From Aureimonas sp. OT7 (GTDB taxonomy: Bacteria > Pseudomonadota > Alphaproteobacteria > Rhizobiales > Rhizobiaceae): a stretch of 64,000 nucleotides of DNA. The notes under the pieces were generated by a model. The model had not been told where the DNA came from. It searched no databases and saw nothing but the letters and a program-made list of their open reading frames with translations. The translations under genes were made by a program, and so were the position numbers. Of the stretch, positions 48,500 to 56,859 are shown one piece after another (position 1 is the stretch's first letter; each line of letters opens with the position of its first letter). The DNA is taken from contig NZ_CP062167.1 in the NCBI RefSeq assembly GCF_014844055.1, positions 2,061,501-2,125,500 on the forward strand. Direction: 5' to 3'.

Positions 48500-49255
48500 A
48501 TGAGAATACTGCTGACCAACGATGACGGCATCCATGCCGAGGGACTGGCCGTCCTGGAGCGGATTGCCGGACAGCTCTCGGACGATGTTTGGATCGTCGC
48601 GCCGGAGACAGACCAGAGCGGGCTTTCGCATTCGTTGACCCTTTCGTCCCCACTGCGCCTGCGCCGCATCGCCGAACGGCGGTTTGCCCTGTCCGGCACG
48701 CCGACCGATTGCGTCATCATGGCGGCCAAGCATCTGATGCCGGCGCCGCCGGATCTTGTCCTGTCCGGCGTCAATGCGGGGCAGAACCTGTGCGACGACG
48801 TGACCTATTCCGGTACGGTCGCCGGCGCCATCGAGGGCACCATGCTGGGCCTGCGTTCGATCGCGCTCAGCCAGGCCTTCACGCCCGGGTCGGACAGGGA
48901 AACCCTTTGGGACACGGCCGAGCGCCATGCCCCGGACGTGATCCGCAAGCTGTTGTCGGCACCGTTCCGTCCGGGCACGCTGGTCAACGTCAACTTTCCG
49001 CCGGTGGCGCCAGAGGCGGTGGCCGGCGTGGCCGTCACGCGCCAGGGCAAGCTGGATTACAGCCTGGGCCTGGAAGAGCGGCGCGACGGGCGCGGCTTCC
49101 CCTATTACTGGCTGAAGTTCGGGCGCGAGGCGGGGGCAGACATGGAGCACTCCGACATCGGCGCCATCCGCGACGGCCGCATCTCGGTGACGCCGCTGCA
49201 ACTGGACCTGACCGACCACGCGATGCGCCGCGAGATGGAGAACCTCTTTGTCTGA
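48500..49255 (+). CDS. surE: 5'-nucleotidase SurE
   Basis: A 251-residue metal-dependent nucleoside monophosphate phosphatase linked to stationary-phase survival. [14 protein letters not shown] (residues 3-16) holds the Asp-Asp metal site, and [23 protein letters not shown] the remaining Ser and Asn ligands. It starts five bases after serS and overlaps pcm, so surE and pcm are co-translated, a classic pairing. Confidence 0.96.
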   Translation: MRILLTNDDGIHAEGLAVLERIAGQLSDDVWIVAPETDQSGLSHSLTLSSPLRLRRIAERRFALSGTPTDCVIMAAKHLMPAPPDLVLSGVNAGQNLCDDVTYSGTVAGAIEGTMLGLRSIALSQAFTPGSDRETLWDTAERHAPDVIRKLLSAPFRPGTLVNVNFPPVAPEAVAGVAVTRQGKLDYSLGLEERRDGRGFPYYWLKFGREAGADMEHSDIGAIRDGRISVTPLQLDLTDHAMRREMENLFV

Positions 49256-49919
49256 CACGCGCGGCGCGCGCCCCGGCACCGAGGCGGACCGCGAGCAGCT
49301 TGCGGCCTTCCTCCTGTCCATGCGGTCTCGCCTCGGGGCCGACGGGCGGATGCTGTCGGCGCTGGAAACCGTGCCTCGGCGCGTCTTCCTGCCGGGCGTG
49401 AGGGGCGATCTCTATGCCGCCCAGTCCTTTCCGCTGCCCTGCGGAGAGACGATGCCCAGCGCCGAACTGACGGTACGCTGCCTGATGGCGCTGAAGGTGC
49501 AGCCGGACAGCCGCATCCTGGAGATCGGGACCGGCAGCGGCTATTGCAGCGCGCTGCTGGCGCGGTTGGGCGCGCGCGTCACCACGATGGAGCGGTATCG
49601 CACCCTGCACCGCGAGGCGAGCGAGCGGGCGAAGGCGCTCGGCTTCGAAAACATCACCTTCCTGCACGAGGATGGCGCGCGCGGCCACGCCGAAGGTGGC
49701 CCGTACGACCGCATCATCGTGCATGCGGCCATGCCCGGCGTGCCGAAGCCGCTTTTCGAGCAGTTGGCCTCGCACGGGGTGCTGCTGTGCGCCCTCGGGC
49801 CCGGCGGCGGCATGCAACGGCTGGTGCGCCATGAGAAGGCAGGCAGCAGGCTGGAGGAGGCGGTCGTCGGGACCGTGTGGTGGCAGCCGTTGAAGGCGGG
49901 CAAGGCAGCCGCCCTCTGA
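49248..49919 (+). CDS. pcm: Protein-L-isoaspartate O-methyltransferase
   Basis: A 223-residue repair enzyme that methylates isoaspartyl residues in aged proteins using SAM. The family motifs are PRRVFLPG, the catalytic [12 protein letters not shown] in the substrate loop, and [27 protein letters not shown] for SAM binding. The start is a TTG at 49248 that overlaps the surE stop by eight bases. A second, more divergent PCMT-like protein is encoded at 29631. Confidence 0.93.
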   Translation: MSDTRGARPGTEADREQLAAFLLSMRSRLGADGRMLSALETVPRRVFLPGVRGDLYAAQSFPLPCGETMPSAELTVRCLMALKVQPDSRILEIGTGSGYCSALLARLGARVTTMERYRTLHREASERAKALGFENITFLHEDGARGHAEGGPYDRIIVHAAMPGVPKPLFEQLASHGVLLCALGPGGGMQRLVRHEKAGSRLEEAVVGTVWWQPLKAGKAAAL

Positions 49920-50049
49920 GGCGCCTGTTTTGACGCTTCTCTCCCGAAGTTGAACAAATTTCCTCGTAATCAATTGCCGGGCTTAACCGTGCGGTAAGAT
50001 TAACGCGCTCTTATGTGTCCACTGTGATGGCGTAGGCACGGGGACGGAA

Positions 50050-51183
50050 ATGATATTCGGCGAATTGAAAGTGACACGTGGCAAGATCATGCGCATTGCC
50101 GGTCTGCTGGCCGTCACCACAGCCGTCGCCGGTTGCAGCAGCGACGCGACCCGCCTGCAGGACAGCTTCTATACGGGGGCCATTCCGCAGAGCGCACCGC
50201 AGCAGCCGGCTTATGCCCAGGCGCCGCAGCAGCCGGCCTACGGCGCTTATCCGAGCCAGCAGGGCGGCGACACCTATACGCCGCAGCCATCTGCCGGATC
50301 GCCCGTAAGCCGGTCCGAGCTGCCGCCGCCGTCGGCCGCGCAAGCGGCCTCCGCGCCGCAGACCGTGGCCCCGGCCCAGACGGCATCCCGTGCGCCTTCT
50401 GGCGGCGGGATCACGGTAGAATCCGGTGACTCGCTCGGCGGGATCGCGCGGCGGGCCGGCGTCAGCGTCGCCGACCTGCGCGCCGCAAACGGCCTGACCT
50501 CCGATAACATCCGCATCGGCCAGGTGCTGCAGCTTCCGGCCGGCGCCAATGCCGGTGCAGCCAATACCCGCGTCGCCGCACTGGGCACGCCGCCCAGCAC
50601 GCTGCAGGAGCAGGCGGCGCGCGTGACCCCCAGCGCGGCGCCCGCCACGACCCCTGCCCAGACGGCGCCGGTGCAGGCTACGGCAGCGCCGGTGCAGACA
50701 CCGCCAGCCAGCCAGCCGCAGCAAAGCCAGCCGGCGGCCGTGGCAAGCACGACCGTCGAGGAGCAGACCGAGCAGCAGACGGCGGCGCTGGCCCCTGAAT
50801 CCACCGGCATCTCGCAGTTCCGCTGGCCGGTCCAAGGGCGGGTCGTGAAGAGCTTCGGCGATAAGGTCGGCAGCCGCCGCAATGACGGCCTCAACATTTC
50901 CGTGCCGCGTGGCACGCCCGTCAAGGCAGCCGAGAACGGCGTCGTCATCTATGCGGGCGAGGGCCTGAAGGAATTCGGCAAGACCGTTCTCGTCAAGCAC
51001 GACAATGGCCTTGTCACCGTCTACGGCCATGCCGACGAGATCCTGGTCGAGCGGGGCGCGAATGTGCGTCGTGGCCAGGATATCGCCAAGGCGGGCATGA
51101 CCGGCGATACGGACGCGCCCATGCTGCACTTCGAAGTGCGCAAGGACTCGTCCCCGGTCAACCCGATGACCTACCTCCAGTAG
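50050..51183 (+). CDS. LysM and LytM-domain lipoprotein, degenerate peptidase (NlpD/EnvC-like)
   Basis: A 377-residue outer-membrane lipoprotein. The signal has a lipobox AVAGC with Cys29 (or Cys16 from the ATG at 50089). A Gln/Pro-rich stretch leads to a LysM domain (ITVESGDSLGGIARRAGVSVADL to QVLQLP, about 117-160) and a C-terminal LytM/M23 domain. The first zinc site, normally HxGxD, reads NDGLN, and the HLH site reads MLHFE, so the metal ligands are mostly lost. That matches NlpD/EnvC-type activators of cell-wall amidases in division, not active endopeptidases. It follows pcm by 130 bp. A strong terminator lies 23 bp after its stop. Confidence 0.85.
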   Translation: MIFGELKVTRGKIMRIAGLLAVTTAVAGCSSDATRLQDSFYTGAIPQSAPQQPAYAQAPQQPAYGAYPSQQGGDTYTPQPSAGSPVSRSELPPPSAAQAASAPQTVAPAQTASRAPSGGGITVESGDSLGGIARRAGVSVADLRAANGLTSDNIRIGQVLQLPAGANAGAANTRVAALGTPPSTLQEQAARVTPSAAPATTPAQTAPVQATAAPVQTPPASQPQQSQPAAVASTTVEEQTEQQTAALAPESTGISQFRWPVQGRVVKSFGDKVGSRRNDGLNISVPRGTPVKAAENGVVIYAGEGLKEFGKTVLVKHDNGLVTVYGHADEILVERGANVRRGQDIAKAGMTGDTDAPMLHFEVRKDSSPVNPMTYLQ

Positions 51184-51206
51184 CGTACTGCGTCCGTTGG
51201 AGCGTC

Positions 51207-51241
51207 GGCCCGGCTCGTCGTCCCGAGCCGGGCCTTTTTTC
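51207..51241 (+). terminator. Rho-independent terminator of the LysM/LytM gene
   Basis: GGCCCGGCTCG and CGAGCCGGGCC form an eleven-pair stem followed by seven T. Confidence 0.9.
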
Positions 51242-51253
51242 GTCCGCGCATCG

Positions 51254-52120
51254 TCAGTCGATACGGTGCCCGCGTTCCGCAGCGTAATCCTGCACGAACT
51301 GCCAGGCCACGCGTCCGGATCGGCTTCCCCGCGTCGTATACCATTCCAGCGCCGCGCGCCGGGCATCCTGCGCGTCATGCGGAACCGCATAGGCGGCCAG
51401 ATAGCCGTCCACCATGGCCAGATACTCGTCCTGCGAGCAGGCATGGAAGCCGATCCACAGGCCGAAGCGGTCGGACAGGGAAACCTTCTCTTCCACGGCC
51501 TCGCCCGGCGAGATCGCCGTGGACTGTTCGTTCTCCATCATCGAGCGCGGCAGAAGATGCCGGCGATTCGACGTGGCATAAAAGACGACGTTGCGGGGCC
51601 TTCCCTCGACGCCGCCATCCAGGACAGCCTTCAGCGATTTGTAGCTGGTGTCGTCATGGTCGAACGAGAGGTCGTCGCAAAACAGGACGATGCGGTAAGG
51701 GCTCTCACGCAGGAAGCCCATCAATGCCGGCAGGTGGTCGATGTCCTCGCGGTGAATTTCGATCAGCTTCAGCCGGGCCTCTGGCACGGTGGCATTCACC
51801 TCGGCATGCACCGCCTTCACCAGGGAGGATTTGCCCATGCCGCGTGCGCCCCACAGGAGCGCGTTGTTGGCGGGCAGCCCCTCGGCGAAGCGCCGTGTAT
51901 TGGTCAGCAGGATGTCGCGGGCGCGGTCGATCCCGGTCAGCAGCGATATCGGTACGCGGCTCACCTGCGGTACCGGGCGCAGCGTCATCGGCGGCTCGAA
52001 GACGAAGCAGTCGGCGATGGAAAGGTCGGGCGCACGGGCCGGGGCAGGGGCGATCCGCTCCAGCGCGGCCGCGATGCGCGACAGCGTCGATTCGAGGTCC
52101 TGTTGCCGGTGGATATCCAT
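51254..52120 (-). CDS. DUF815 AAA-type ATPase
   Basis: A 288-residue P-loop ATPase of unknown job. Walker A is LLWGARGMGKSSLVKAV (about residues 84-100), Walker B IVLFCDDLSFDHDD, and the sensor-1 region FYATSNRRHLLPRSMMENEQ contains the asparagine and arginine expected of AAA proteins. I chose the ATG at 52120 (MDIHRQQDLESTLSRI). DUF815 proteins sit next to yajC-secDF in many alphaproteobacteria, but a role there is not established. Divergent from yajC. Confidence 0.87.
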   Translation of the reverse strand: MDIHRQQDLESTLSRIAAALERIAPAPARAPDLSIADCFVFEPPMTLRPVPQVSRVPISLLTGIDRARDILLTNTRRFAEGLPANNALLWGARGMGKSSLVKAVHAEVNATVPEARLKLIEIHREDIDHLPALMGFLRESPYRIVLFCDDLSFDHDDTSYKSLKAVLDGGVEGRPRNVVFYATSNRRHLLPRSMMENEQSTAISPGEAVEEKVSLSDRFGLWIGFHACSQDEYLAMVDGYLAAYAVPHDAQDARRAALEWYTTRGSRSGRVAWQFVQDYAAERGHRID

Positions 52121-52269
52121 GATTGTGCACTCCTGCTCACATCCGGTTGCGGCACTCATCACGCCGACGCGATGGGACTATGACGCAGCCTTATTGCATT
52201 CGGACCGACCGTTCGTATATTGCGGCCACTTCGTAAAGACCCTCGAACACTGATCGATCAGGAGACACC

Positions 52270-52611
52270 ATGTTCGTATCCCCGGCTTACGCCCAGACCG
52301 CAGGTGCCGCCGGCGGGACGGAAAGCCTGCTCATCACCATCCTGCCCTTCGTGGCCGTCTTCGCCATCATGTATTTTCTCATCATCCGGCCGCAGCGCCG
52401 CCAGATGAAGAAGCGCGACGAGATGCTGCGGAACATCCGCCGCGGCGATACGGTGGTGACGGGTGGCGGCATCATCGGCAAGGTGACCAAGGTTCTCGAC
52501 AATGGCGAGGTCGAGGTGCAGATTTCCGAGCAGGTCAAGATCCGCGTGCTTCAGTCGACCATCGGCGACGTCCGCGTGAAGGGCGAGCCTGCGGCGGCCA
52601 ACACGAAATAG
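52270..52611 (+). CDS. yajC: Preprotein translocase subunit YajC
   Basis: A 113-residue accessory subunit of SecDF. One N-terminal membrane helix (LLITILPFVAVFAIMYFLIIRPQRR, about residues 20-44) is followed by RRQMKKRDEMLRNIRRGDTVVTGGGIIGKV. Preceded by AGGAGACACC. It leads the yajC-secDF operon, which improves protein export through SecYEG. Confidence 0.96.
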   Translation: MFVSPAYAQTAGAAGGTESLLITILPFVAVFAIMYFLIIRPQRRQMKKRDEMLRNIRRGDTVVTGGGIIGKVTKVLDNGEVEVQISEQVKIRVLQSTIGDVRVKGEPAAANTK

Positions 52612-52641
52612 CCTTTGTTCCGCCTGACAAGCGGTTGAACA

Positions 52642-52664
52642 GCCCGGGGTTCTCGACCCCGGGC
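52642..52664 (+). terminator. Hairpin between yajC and secDF
   Basis: GCCCGGGGT and ACCCCGGGC form a nine-pair stem with a five-base loop but no T-tract. It may attenuate or protect the transcript more than terminate it. Confidence 0.5.
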
Positions 52665-52735
52665 GCTTGCGTTCAGCAATTCATTGATACGGTGTGCGCC
52701 GCGCAGGCGGCTTAAAGCCCTTTCCCGGAACGGCC

Positions 52736-55294
52736 ATGCTCTACTTCTCGCGCTGGAAATCCATTCTCATCTGGTTGGTCGTTGCAATAGGCGTTCTCTT
52801 CGCCCTTCCCAACATCCTGAGCCAGCGCCAGTTGGACGCCATGCCGAACTGGCTTCCCGACAGGCCGATGACCCTCGGCCTCGACCTTCAGGGTGGCTCC
52901 TACATCCTGCTGGAGGTCGATCGCGCCTCGCTGGTGGCGGCGCGCCTCAACTCCGTGCGGGACGACGCGCAGCTGCAATTGCGCAACGGCAATGTCGGCT
53001 TCACCGACATGCGCGAGGTGAACGGCGGCGTCGAGTTCCGCTTGCGCGATCCGGCGCAGGCGGCCGCGGCCCGCACCGCGCTTCGCCCCCTGACCGATCC
53101 CGTCTCGTCAGGCTTGATGGCCGGCGGCACGATCACCGAGGTCGATCTTACCGAGCCGCAGTCCGGCGCCTTCCGCCTGACCCTGACCGAGCAGGGCATC
53201 AACCACCGATTGTCGACGGCCGTCTCCCAGTCCATCGAGGTGGTACGCCGCCGGGTCGACGAACTCGGTACGACCGAGCCCGTCATCCAGCGGCAGGGTG
53301 TGGACCGGATCATGGTGCAGGTACCCGGCCTGCAGGATCCCGCCCGGCTGAAGGCCCTGTTGAACCAGACCGCGCAGCTCACCTTCCGCCTCGTCGATCT
53401 GCAGCATTCGGCCGAGGCCGTCGCGGCCGGCCAGCAGCCCGCGCCTGCCGGATCGCAGTTGCTCTACACCACCGATAATCCGGCGATGCCCATCCTGGTG
53501 CAGCGCCAGGTGATGGTGTCCGGCGAAAACCTGACCGATGCACAGGCCGGCTTCGACCAGCAGACCAACGCGGCCGTGGTCAACATCCGCTTCGATTCGC
53601 GCGGCGCGCAACGCTTCGGCGCGGTCACCCAGCAGAATGTCGGGCGTCCCTTCGCGATCGTCCTCGACGACAAGGTCCTGTCGGCGCCCAATATCCGCGA
53701 GCCCATCCTGGGCGGGCAGGCGCAGATTTCGGGCAATTTCACCGTGCAGACCGCCAACGATCTGGCCGTGCTCCTGCGCGCCGGCGCGTTGCCTGCAAAT
53801 CTGAACATCCTGGAAGAGCGCACCGTCGGGCCTGGCCTTGGCGCGGACTCCGTCGCCGCCGGACAGATGGCCGGCATGATCGGCGGCATCTTCGTGATCG
53901 TGTTCATGTTCGCGGCCTATGGCTTCCTTGGCCTCATCGCCAACATCGCGCTGATCATCAACATCGTCCTGCTGGTCGCGCTTCTGTCGTTCCTCGGCGC
54001 GACGCTGACCCTGCCGGGCATCGCGGGCATCGTGCTCACCATGGGCATGGCCGTGGACTCCAACGTGCTCATCTATGAGCGAATCCTGGAAGAGCGAAAA
54101 CAGGGCCGCTCGGTGATCCAGTCGATCGACGCCGGCTTCCACAAGGCGTTCGGCACGATCATGGATGCCAACATAACCTCGCTCATCGCGGCGGCGGTCT
54201 TGTTCTTCCTCGGCTCCGGTCCCGTGCGGGGCTTTGCCGTCACGCTGGCGCTCGGCATCCTCACCACCATCTTCACCGCCATCACCCTGACGCGCTGGAT
54301 GGTCGCGTTCTGGGTCAAGCACCGTCGCCCCAAGGAAGTGCATCGCGGCTTCTTCACCTTCGTTCCCGAGAAGACGAATGTGCGCTTCATGGCGGTGCGC
54401 CGTATCGGTTTCGCCATCACCATCATCCTGTCGCTGGCATCCATCGGCGGTCTGGCCACGATGGGTCTCAATTACGGCATCGATTTTACCGGTGGCACGG
54501 TCATCGAGGCACAGTCCAAGGGGCCGGAGGCCGACGTCGCCGCCATCCGCGCGGCGCTCGTGCCCATCATCGAAGGCGAGGCACAGGTGCAGGAGTTCGG
54601 CTCCGCGCGCGATGTGCTGATCCGCTTCGGGGCGCAGAGCGTCGACCAGGAGACGCCGCAGACCAGCATCAATGCCGTGCGCGCGGCCCTGTCGGCGGAT
54701 TACGACTTCCAGCGAGTGGAGGTCGTCGGTCCATCCGTTTCCAATGAGTTGGCCATCGCGGCCGTGCTTGGCATTCTCGGCGCCATGTTCGGCATCATGG
54801 TCTATGTCTGGGTGCGGTTCGAATGGCAGTTCGCCATCGGCGCCATCGTGTCCACGGCGCACGACGTGATCATGACCATCGGCTTCTTCGTGCTGATGCG
54901 GGCCGAATTCAACCTCACCAGTATCGCCGCGGTGCTGACCATCGTCGGCTACTCGCTCAACGACACCATCGTCGTCTTCGACCGCATGCGCGAGAATTTG
55001 CGCAAGTACAAGAAGATGCCGCTGGATACGCTGATCGACCTGTCGCTCAACGAAACGCTGAACCGGACGATCATGACGGGCGCCACCATGATCCTCGCCC
55101 TGGTCGCACTGTACTTCTTCGGCGGCGACGTGATCCGCAACTTCGTGGCTCCGATGATCGTCGGTGTCATCGTCGGCGTCTACTCGTCGGTCTTCATCGC
55201 CGGCCCGATGCTGATCTACTTCAAGCTCCGGCCGGAAAAGGCCGCGATGGACAAGGCCGAATCCGCGTCCGCGGGCACGGCAAAGGAAGCCTGA
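52736..55294 (+). CDS. secDF: Fused SecD-SecF protein-export protein
   Basis: An 852-residue fusion of SecD and SecF, each with six membrane helices. SecD half: the first helix and LGLDLQGGSYILLEVD, the large periplasmic P1 region, then NFTVQTANDLAVLLRAGALPA and GMAVDSNVLIYERILEER. SecF half starts near residue 540 with its own first helix, then MGLNYGIDFTGGTVIEAQ and VGYSLNDTIVVFDRMRENLRKY. The aspartates of the proton path are present. A single-chain SecDF is typical of Hyphomicrobiales. The ATG at 52736 gives MLYFSRWKSILIW. Confidence 0.95.
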   Translation: MLYFSRWKSILIWLVVAIGVLFALPNILSQRQLDAMPNWLPDRPMTLGLDLQGGSYILLEVDRASLVAARLNSVRDDAQLQLRNGNVGFTDMREVNGGVEFRLRDPAQAAAARTALRPLTDPVSSGLMAGGTITEVDLTEPQSGAFRLTLTEQGINHRLSTAVSQSIEVVRRRVDELGTTEPVIQRQGVDRIMVQVPGLQDPARLKALLNQTAQLTFRLVDLQHSAEAVAAGQQPAPAGSQLLYTTDNPAMPILVQRQVMVSGENLTDAQAGFDQQTNAAVVNIRFDSRGAQRFGAVTQQNVGRPFAIVLDDKVLSAPNIREPILGGQAQISGNFTVQTANDLAVLLRAGALPANLNILEERTVGPGLGADSVAAGQMAGMIGGIFVIVFMFAAYGFLGLIANIALIINIVLLVALLSFLGATLTLPGIAGIVLTMGMAVDSNVLIYERILEERKQGRSVIQSIDAGFHKAFGTIMDANITSLIAAAVLFFLGSGPVRGFAVTLALGILTTIFTAITLTRWMVAFWVKHRRPKEVHRGFFTFVPEKTNVRFMAVRRIGFAITIILSLASIGGLATMGLNYGIDFTGGTVIEAQSKGPEADVAAIRAALVPIIEGEAQVQEFGSARDVLIRFGAQSVDQETPQTSINAVRAALSADYDFQRVEVVGPSVSNELAIAAVLGILGAMFGIMVYVWVRFEWQFAIGAIVSTAHDVIMTIGFFVLMRAEFNLTSIAAVLTIVGYSLNDTIVVFDRMRENLRKYKKMPLDTLIDLSLNETLNRTIMTGATMILALVALYFFGGDVIRNFVAPMIVGVIVGVYSSVFIAGPMLIYFKLRPEKAAMDKAESASAGTAKEA

Positions 55295-55297
55295 GCC

Positions 55298-55687
55298 TTG
55301 GCGCACGACACCGCCGAAACGCGCGATGCGCACCTGCCGCGGCAGGTGCCCATCGACGCCTACGGCAATGGCGGCTTCCGCTTTGCGGGCATGTCGCATC
55401 GTGGTTCGCTCCTGTGCCTGCCGTCCGGCCTCTATGGCTGGACGGGGACGGCAGAGGCGCCCTTCTCCGGCGAGCGGCTGTTGAGAGCGCTGGAAGAAAC
55501 GGACATCCGCTTCATGCTTTTCGGTACGGGCAGTGACATCAGGCGCGTCCCGGCCGCACTGGCGGCCCGCTTCAACGCCGCCGGCATGTCTTGCGACGCC
55601 ATGTCGACAGGGGCCGCGGTGCGCACTTACAACATCATGCTTCTCGAGGGGCGCCCGGTCGGTGCCGCCCTCGTCGCGGTGGACTGA
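55298..55687 (+). CDS. Mth938-domain protein (NDUFAF3-like, likely complex I assembly)
   Basis: A 129-residue Mth938-fold protein: VPIDAYGNGGFRFAG, GSLLCLPSGLYGW, FMLFGTGSDIRRVPAAL, and a C-terminal RTYNIMLLEGRPVGAALVAV match the family. The human counterpart, NDUFAF3, assists assembly of respiratory complex I, and in alphaproteobacteria the gene sits beside secDF and a squalene-synthase-like gene as here. The start is a TTG three bases after the secDF stop. It is followed by the NDUFAF6-like gene after two bases. Confidence 0.85.
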   Translation: MAHDTAETRDAHLPRQVPIDAYGNGGFRFAGMSHRGSLLCLPSGLYGWTGTAEAPFSGERLLRALEETDIRFMLFGTGSDIRRVPAALAARFNAAGMSCDAMSTGAAVRTYNIMLLEGRPVGAALVAVD

Positions 55688-55689
55688 CC

Positions 55690-56526
55690 TTGGACGAGGG
55701 CCTTGCCGCCGATTTTGCCGAATGCCGCCGGCTGGTCGACGAGGGCGATGCCGACCGCGCCGTATCCCTGGCCTATGCGCCCGATGACCGCAGGGATGCG
55801 TTGGCGGCCCTCTATGCGTTCGATATCGAGACAGGGCGCGTGCGCGCACATGTGAGCCAGCCCCTGCCGGGGGAAATCCGCCTGCAATGGTGGCGGGACC
55901 GGTTGGCGGACCCGCAGGACGAAGGGCAGGGCGCGCCGGTTGCGCATGCTCTGCAGGATACGATCCGGCGATACGACCTGCCGCGCGATGCCTTCGAGCG
56001 CTATCTCGACGCACGCATCTTCGATCTTTACGACGACCCGATGCCCGGGCGGGCCGAGTTCGAGGTCTATGCTGGCGAGACGGCATCCACAATCATCATG
56101 CTGGCGGCGATGATCCTCGGCGGCAGGCCCGATACGGTCGTGGCCGATGCCGCCGGCCATGCCGGGGTTGCAACCCTTGCGGCCGGACTTCTGCGGTGCG
56201 AACCCCGGTTGCGAGGGCTGGGGCAGAGCTTCGTTCCGGGCGACCTTCTGTCCGCCGCCGGCGCGGACCATGGGGGCTGGGCGGCCGGGCCGGAGGGGTT
56301 GGAGGCCGCACGGCTGGCGCTGGCGGCTTATGCGCGGGACCATCTCAACGCCGTCACGGACCGCCTTTCCCAAATCGCTGCCGCGATCAGGCCCGCCTTC
56401 CTGCCGGCCCTTGCCAATAATGAGGCCTTGCGCATGGTGGAACGCAGCGGCGGTCGGCCCTATGTCGAGTCCCGGTTCGCGGCGGTGCATCGCCTGTGGA
56501 GCTATTGGCGGGCCATGCGCGCCTGA
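55690..56526 (+). CDS. Squalene/phytoene synthase-like protein (NDUFAF6-like)
   Basis: A 278-residue all-helical protein of the squalene/phytoene synthase fold. It lacks the two aspartate-rich DDxxD motifs that bind diphosphate: the first site reads YAFDIETGRVR and the second SFVPGDLLSAAGAD. That places it with the non-catalytic branch of the complex I assembly factor NDUFAF6. The start is a TTG at 55690, two bases after the Mth938 gene. Its last 245 bases are duplicated immediately downstream. The catalytic loss and location suggest an assembly factor; a prenyl-transferase role is unlikely. Confidence 0.8.
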   Translation: MDEGLAADFAECRRLVDEGDADRAVSLAYAPDDRRDALAALYAFDIETGRVRAHVSQPLPGEIRLQWWRDRLADPQDEGQGAPVAHALQDTIRRYDLPRDAFERYLDARIFDLYDDPMPGRAEFEVYAGETASTIIMLAAMILGGRPDTVVADAAGHAGVATLAAGLLRCEPRLRGLGQSFVPGDLLSAAGADHGGWAAGPEGLEAARLALAAYARDHLNAVTDRLSQIAAAIRPAFLPALANNEALRMVERSGGRPYVESRFAAVHRLWSYWRAMRA

Positions 56527-56570
56527 ACAGGCATTCGGGAAGGGGCAGACATGGTGTCCATGCGACACGG
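56282..56570 (+). repeat. 289-bp tandem repeat, copy 1
   Basis: Contains the last 245 bases of the NDUFAF6-like gene, the spacer and the first 18 or so bases of the DUF4153 gene start. It begins and ends at CGGCCGGGCC. Copy 2 follows directly with about nine differences. Confidence 0.93.
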
Positions 56571-56815
56571 CGGCCGGGCCGGAGGGGTTGGAGGCTGCAC
56601 GGCTGGCGCTGGCGGCTTATGCACGGGACCATCTCAACGCCGTCACGGACCGCCTTTCCCAAATCGCTCCCGCGATCAGGCCCGCCTTCCTGCCGGCCCT
56701 TGCCGATAATGCGGCCTTGCGCATGGTGGAACGCAGCGGCGGTTGGCCCTATGTCGAGTCCCGGTTTGCGGCGGTGCATCGCCTGTGGAGCTATTGGCGG
56801 GCCATGCGCGCCTGA
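56571..56815 (+). pseudogene. Orphan 3' fragment of the NDUFAF6-like gene
   Basis: Copy 2 of the repeat keeps the reading frame GPEGLEAARLALAAYARD to WSYWRAMRA and its TGA but has no start codon of its own and no upstream half. The copy-1 start of the DUF4153 gene (ATG at 56551) reads into this fragment out of frame and stops early. Confidence 0.85.
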
Positions 56816-56859
56816 ACATGCATTCGGGAAGGGGCAGACATGGTGTCCATGAGACACGG
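56571..56859 (+). repeat. 289-bp tandem repeat, copy 2
   Basis: Nearly identical to 56282-56570. A third CGGCCGGGCC at 56860 marks where the duplicated unit ends inside the DUF4153 gene. Confidence 0.93.

Noticed and set aside
53108..56092. An antisense open frame of 994 codons over secDF and the genes after it
   Set aside because: It is a codon-bias shadow of secDF, with long Arg/Asp/His-rich runs and no recognisable fold.
56551..56700. An ATG start in copy 1 of the 289-bp repeat as a separate gene
   Set aside because: It runs out of frame into the duplicated 3' end of the upstream gene and soon stops. The real DUF4153 start is at 56840.
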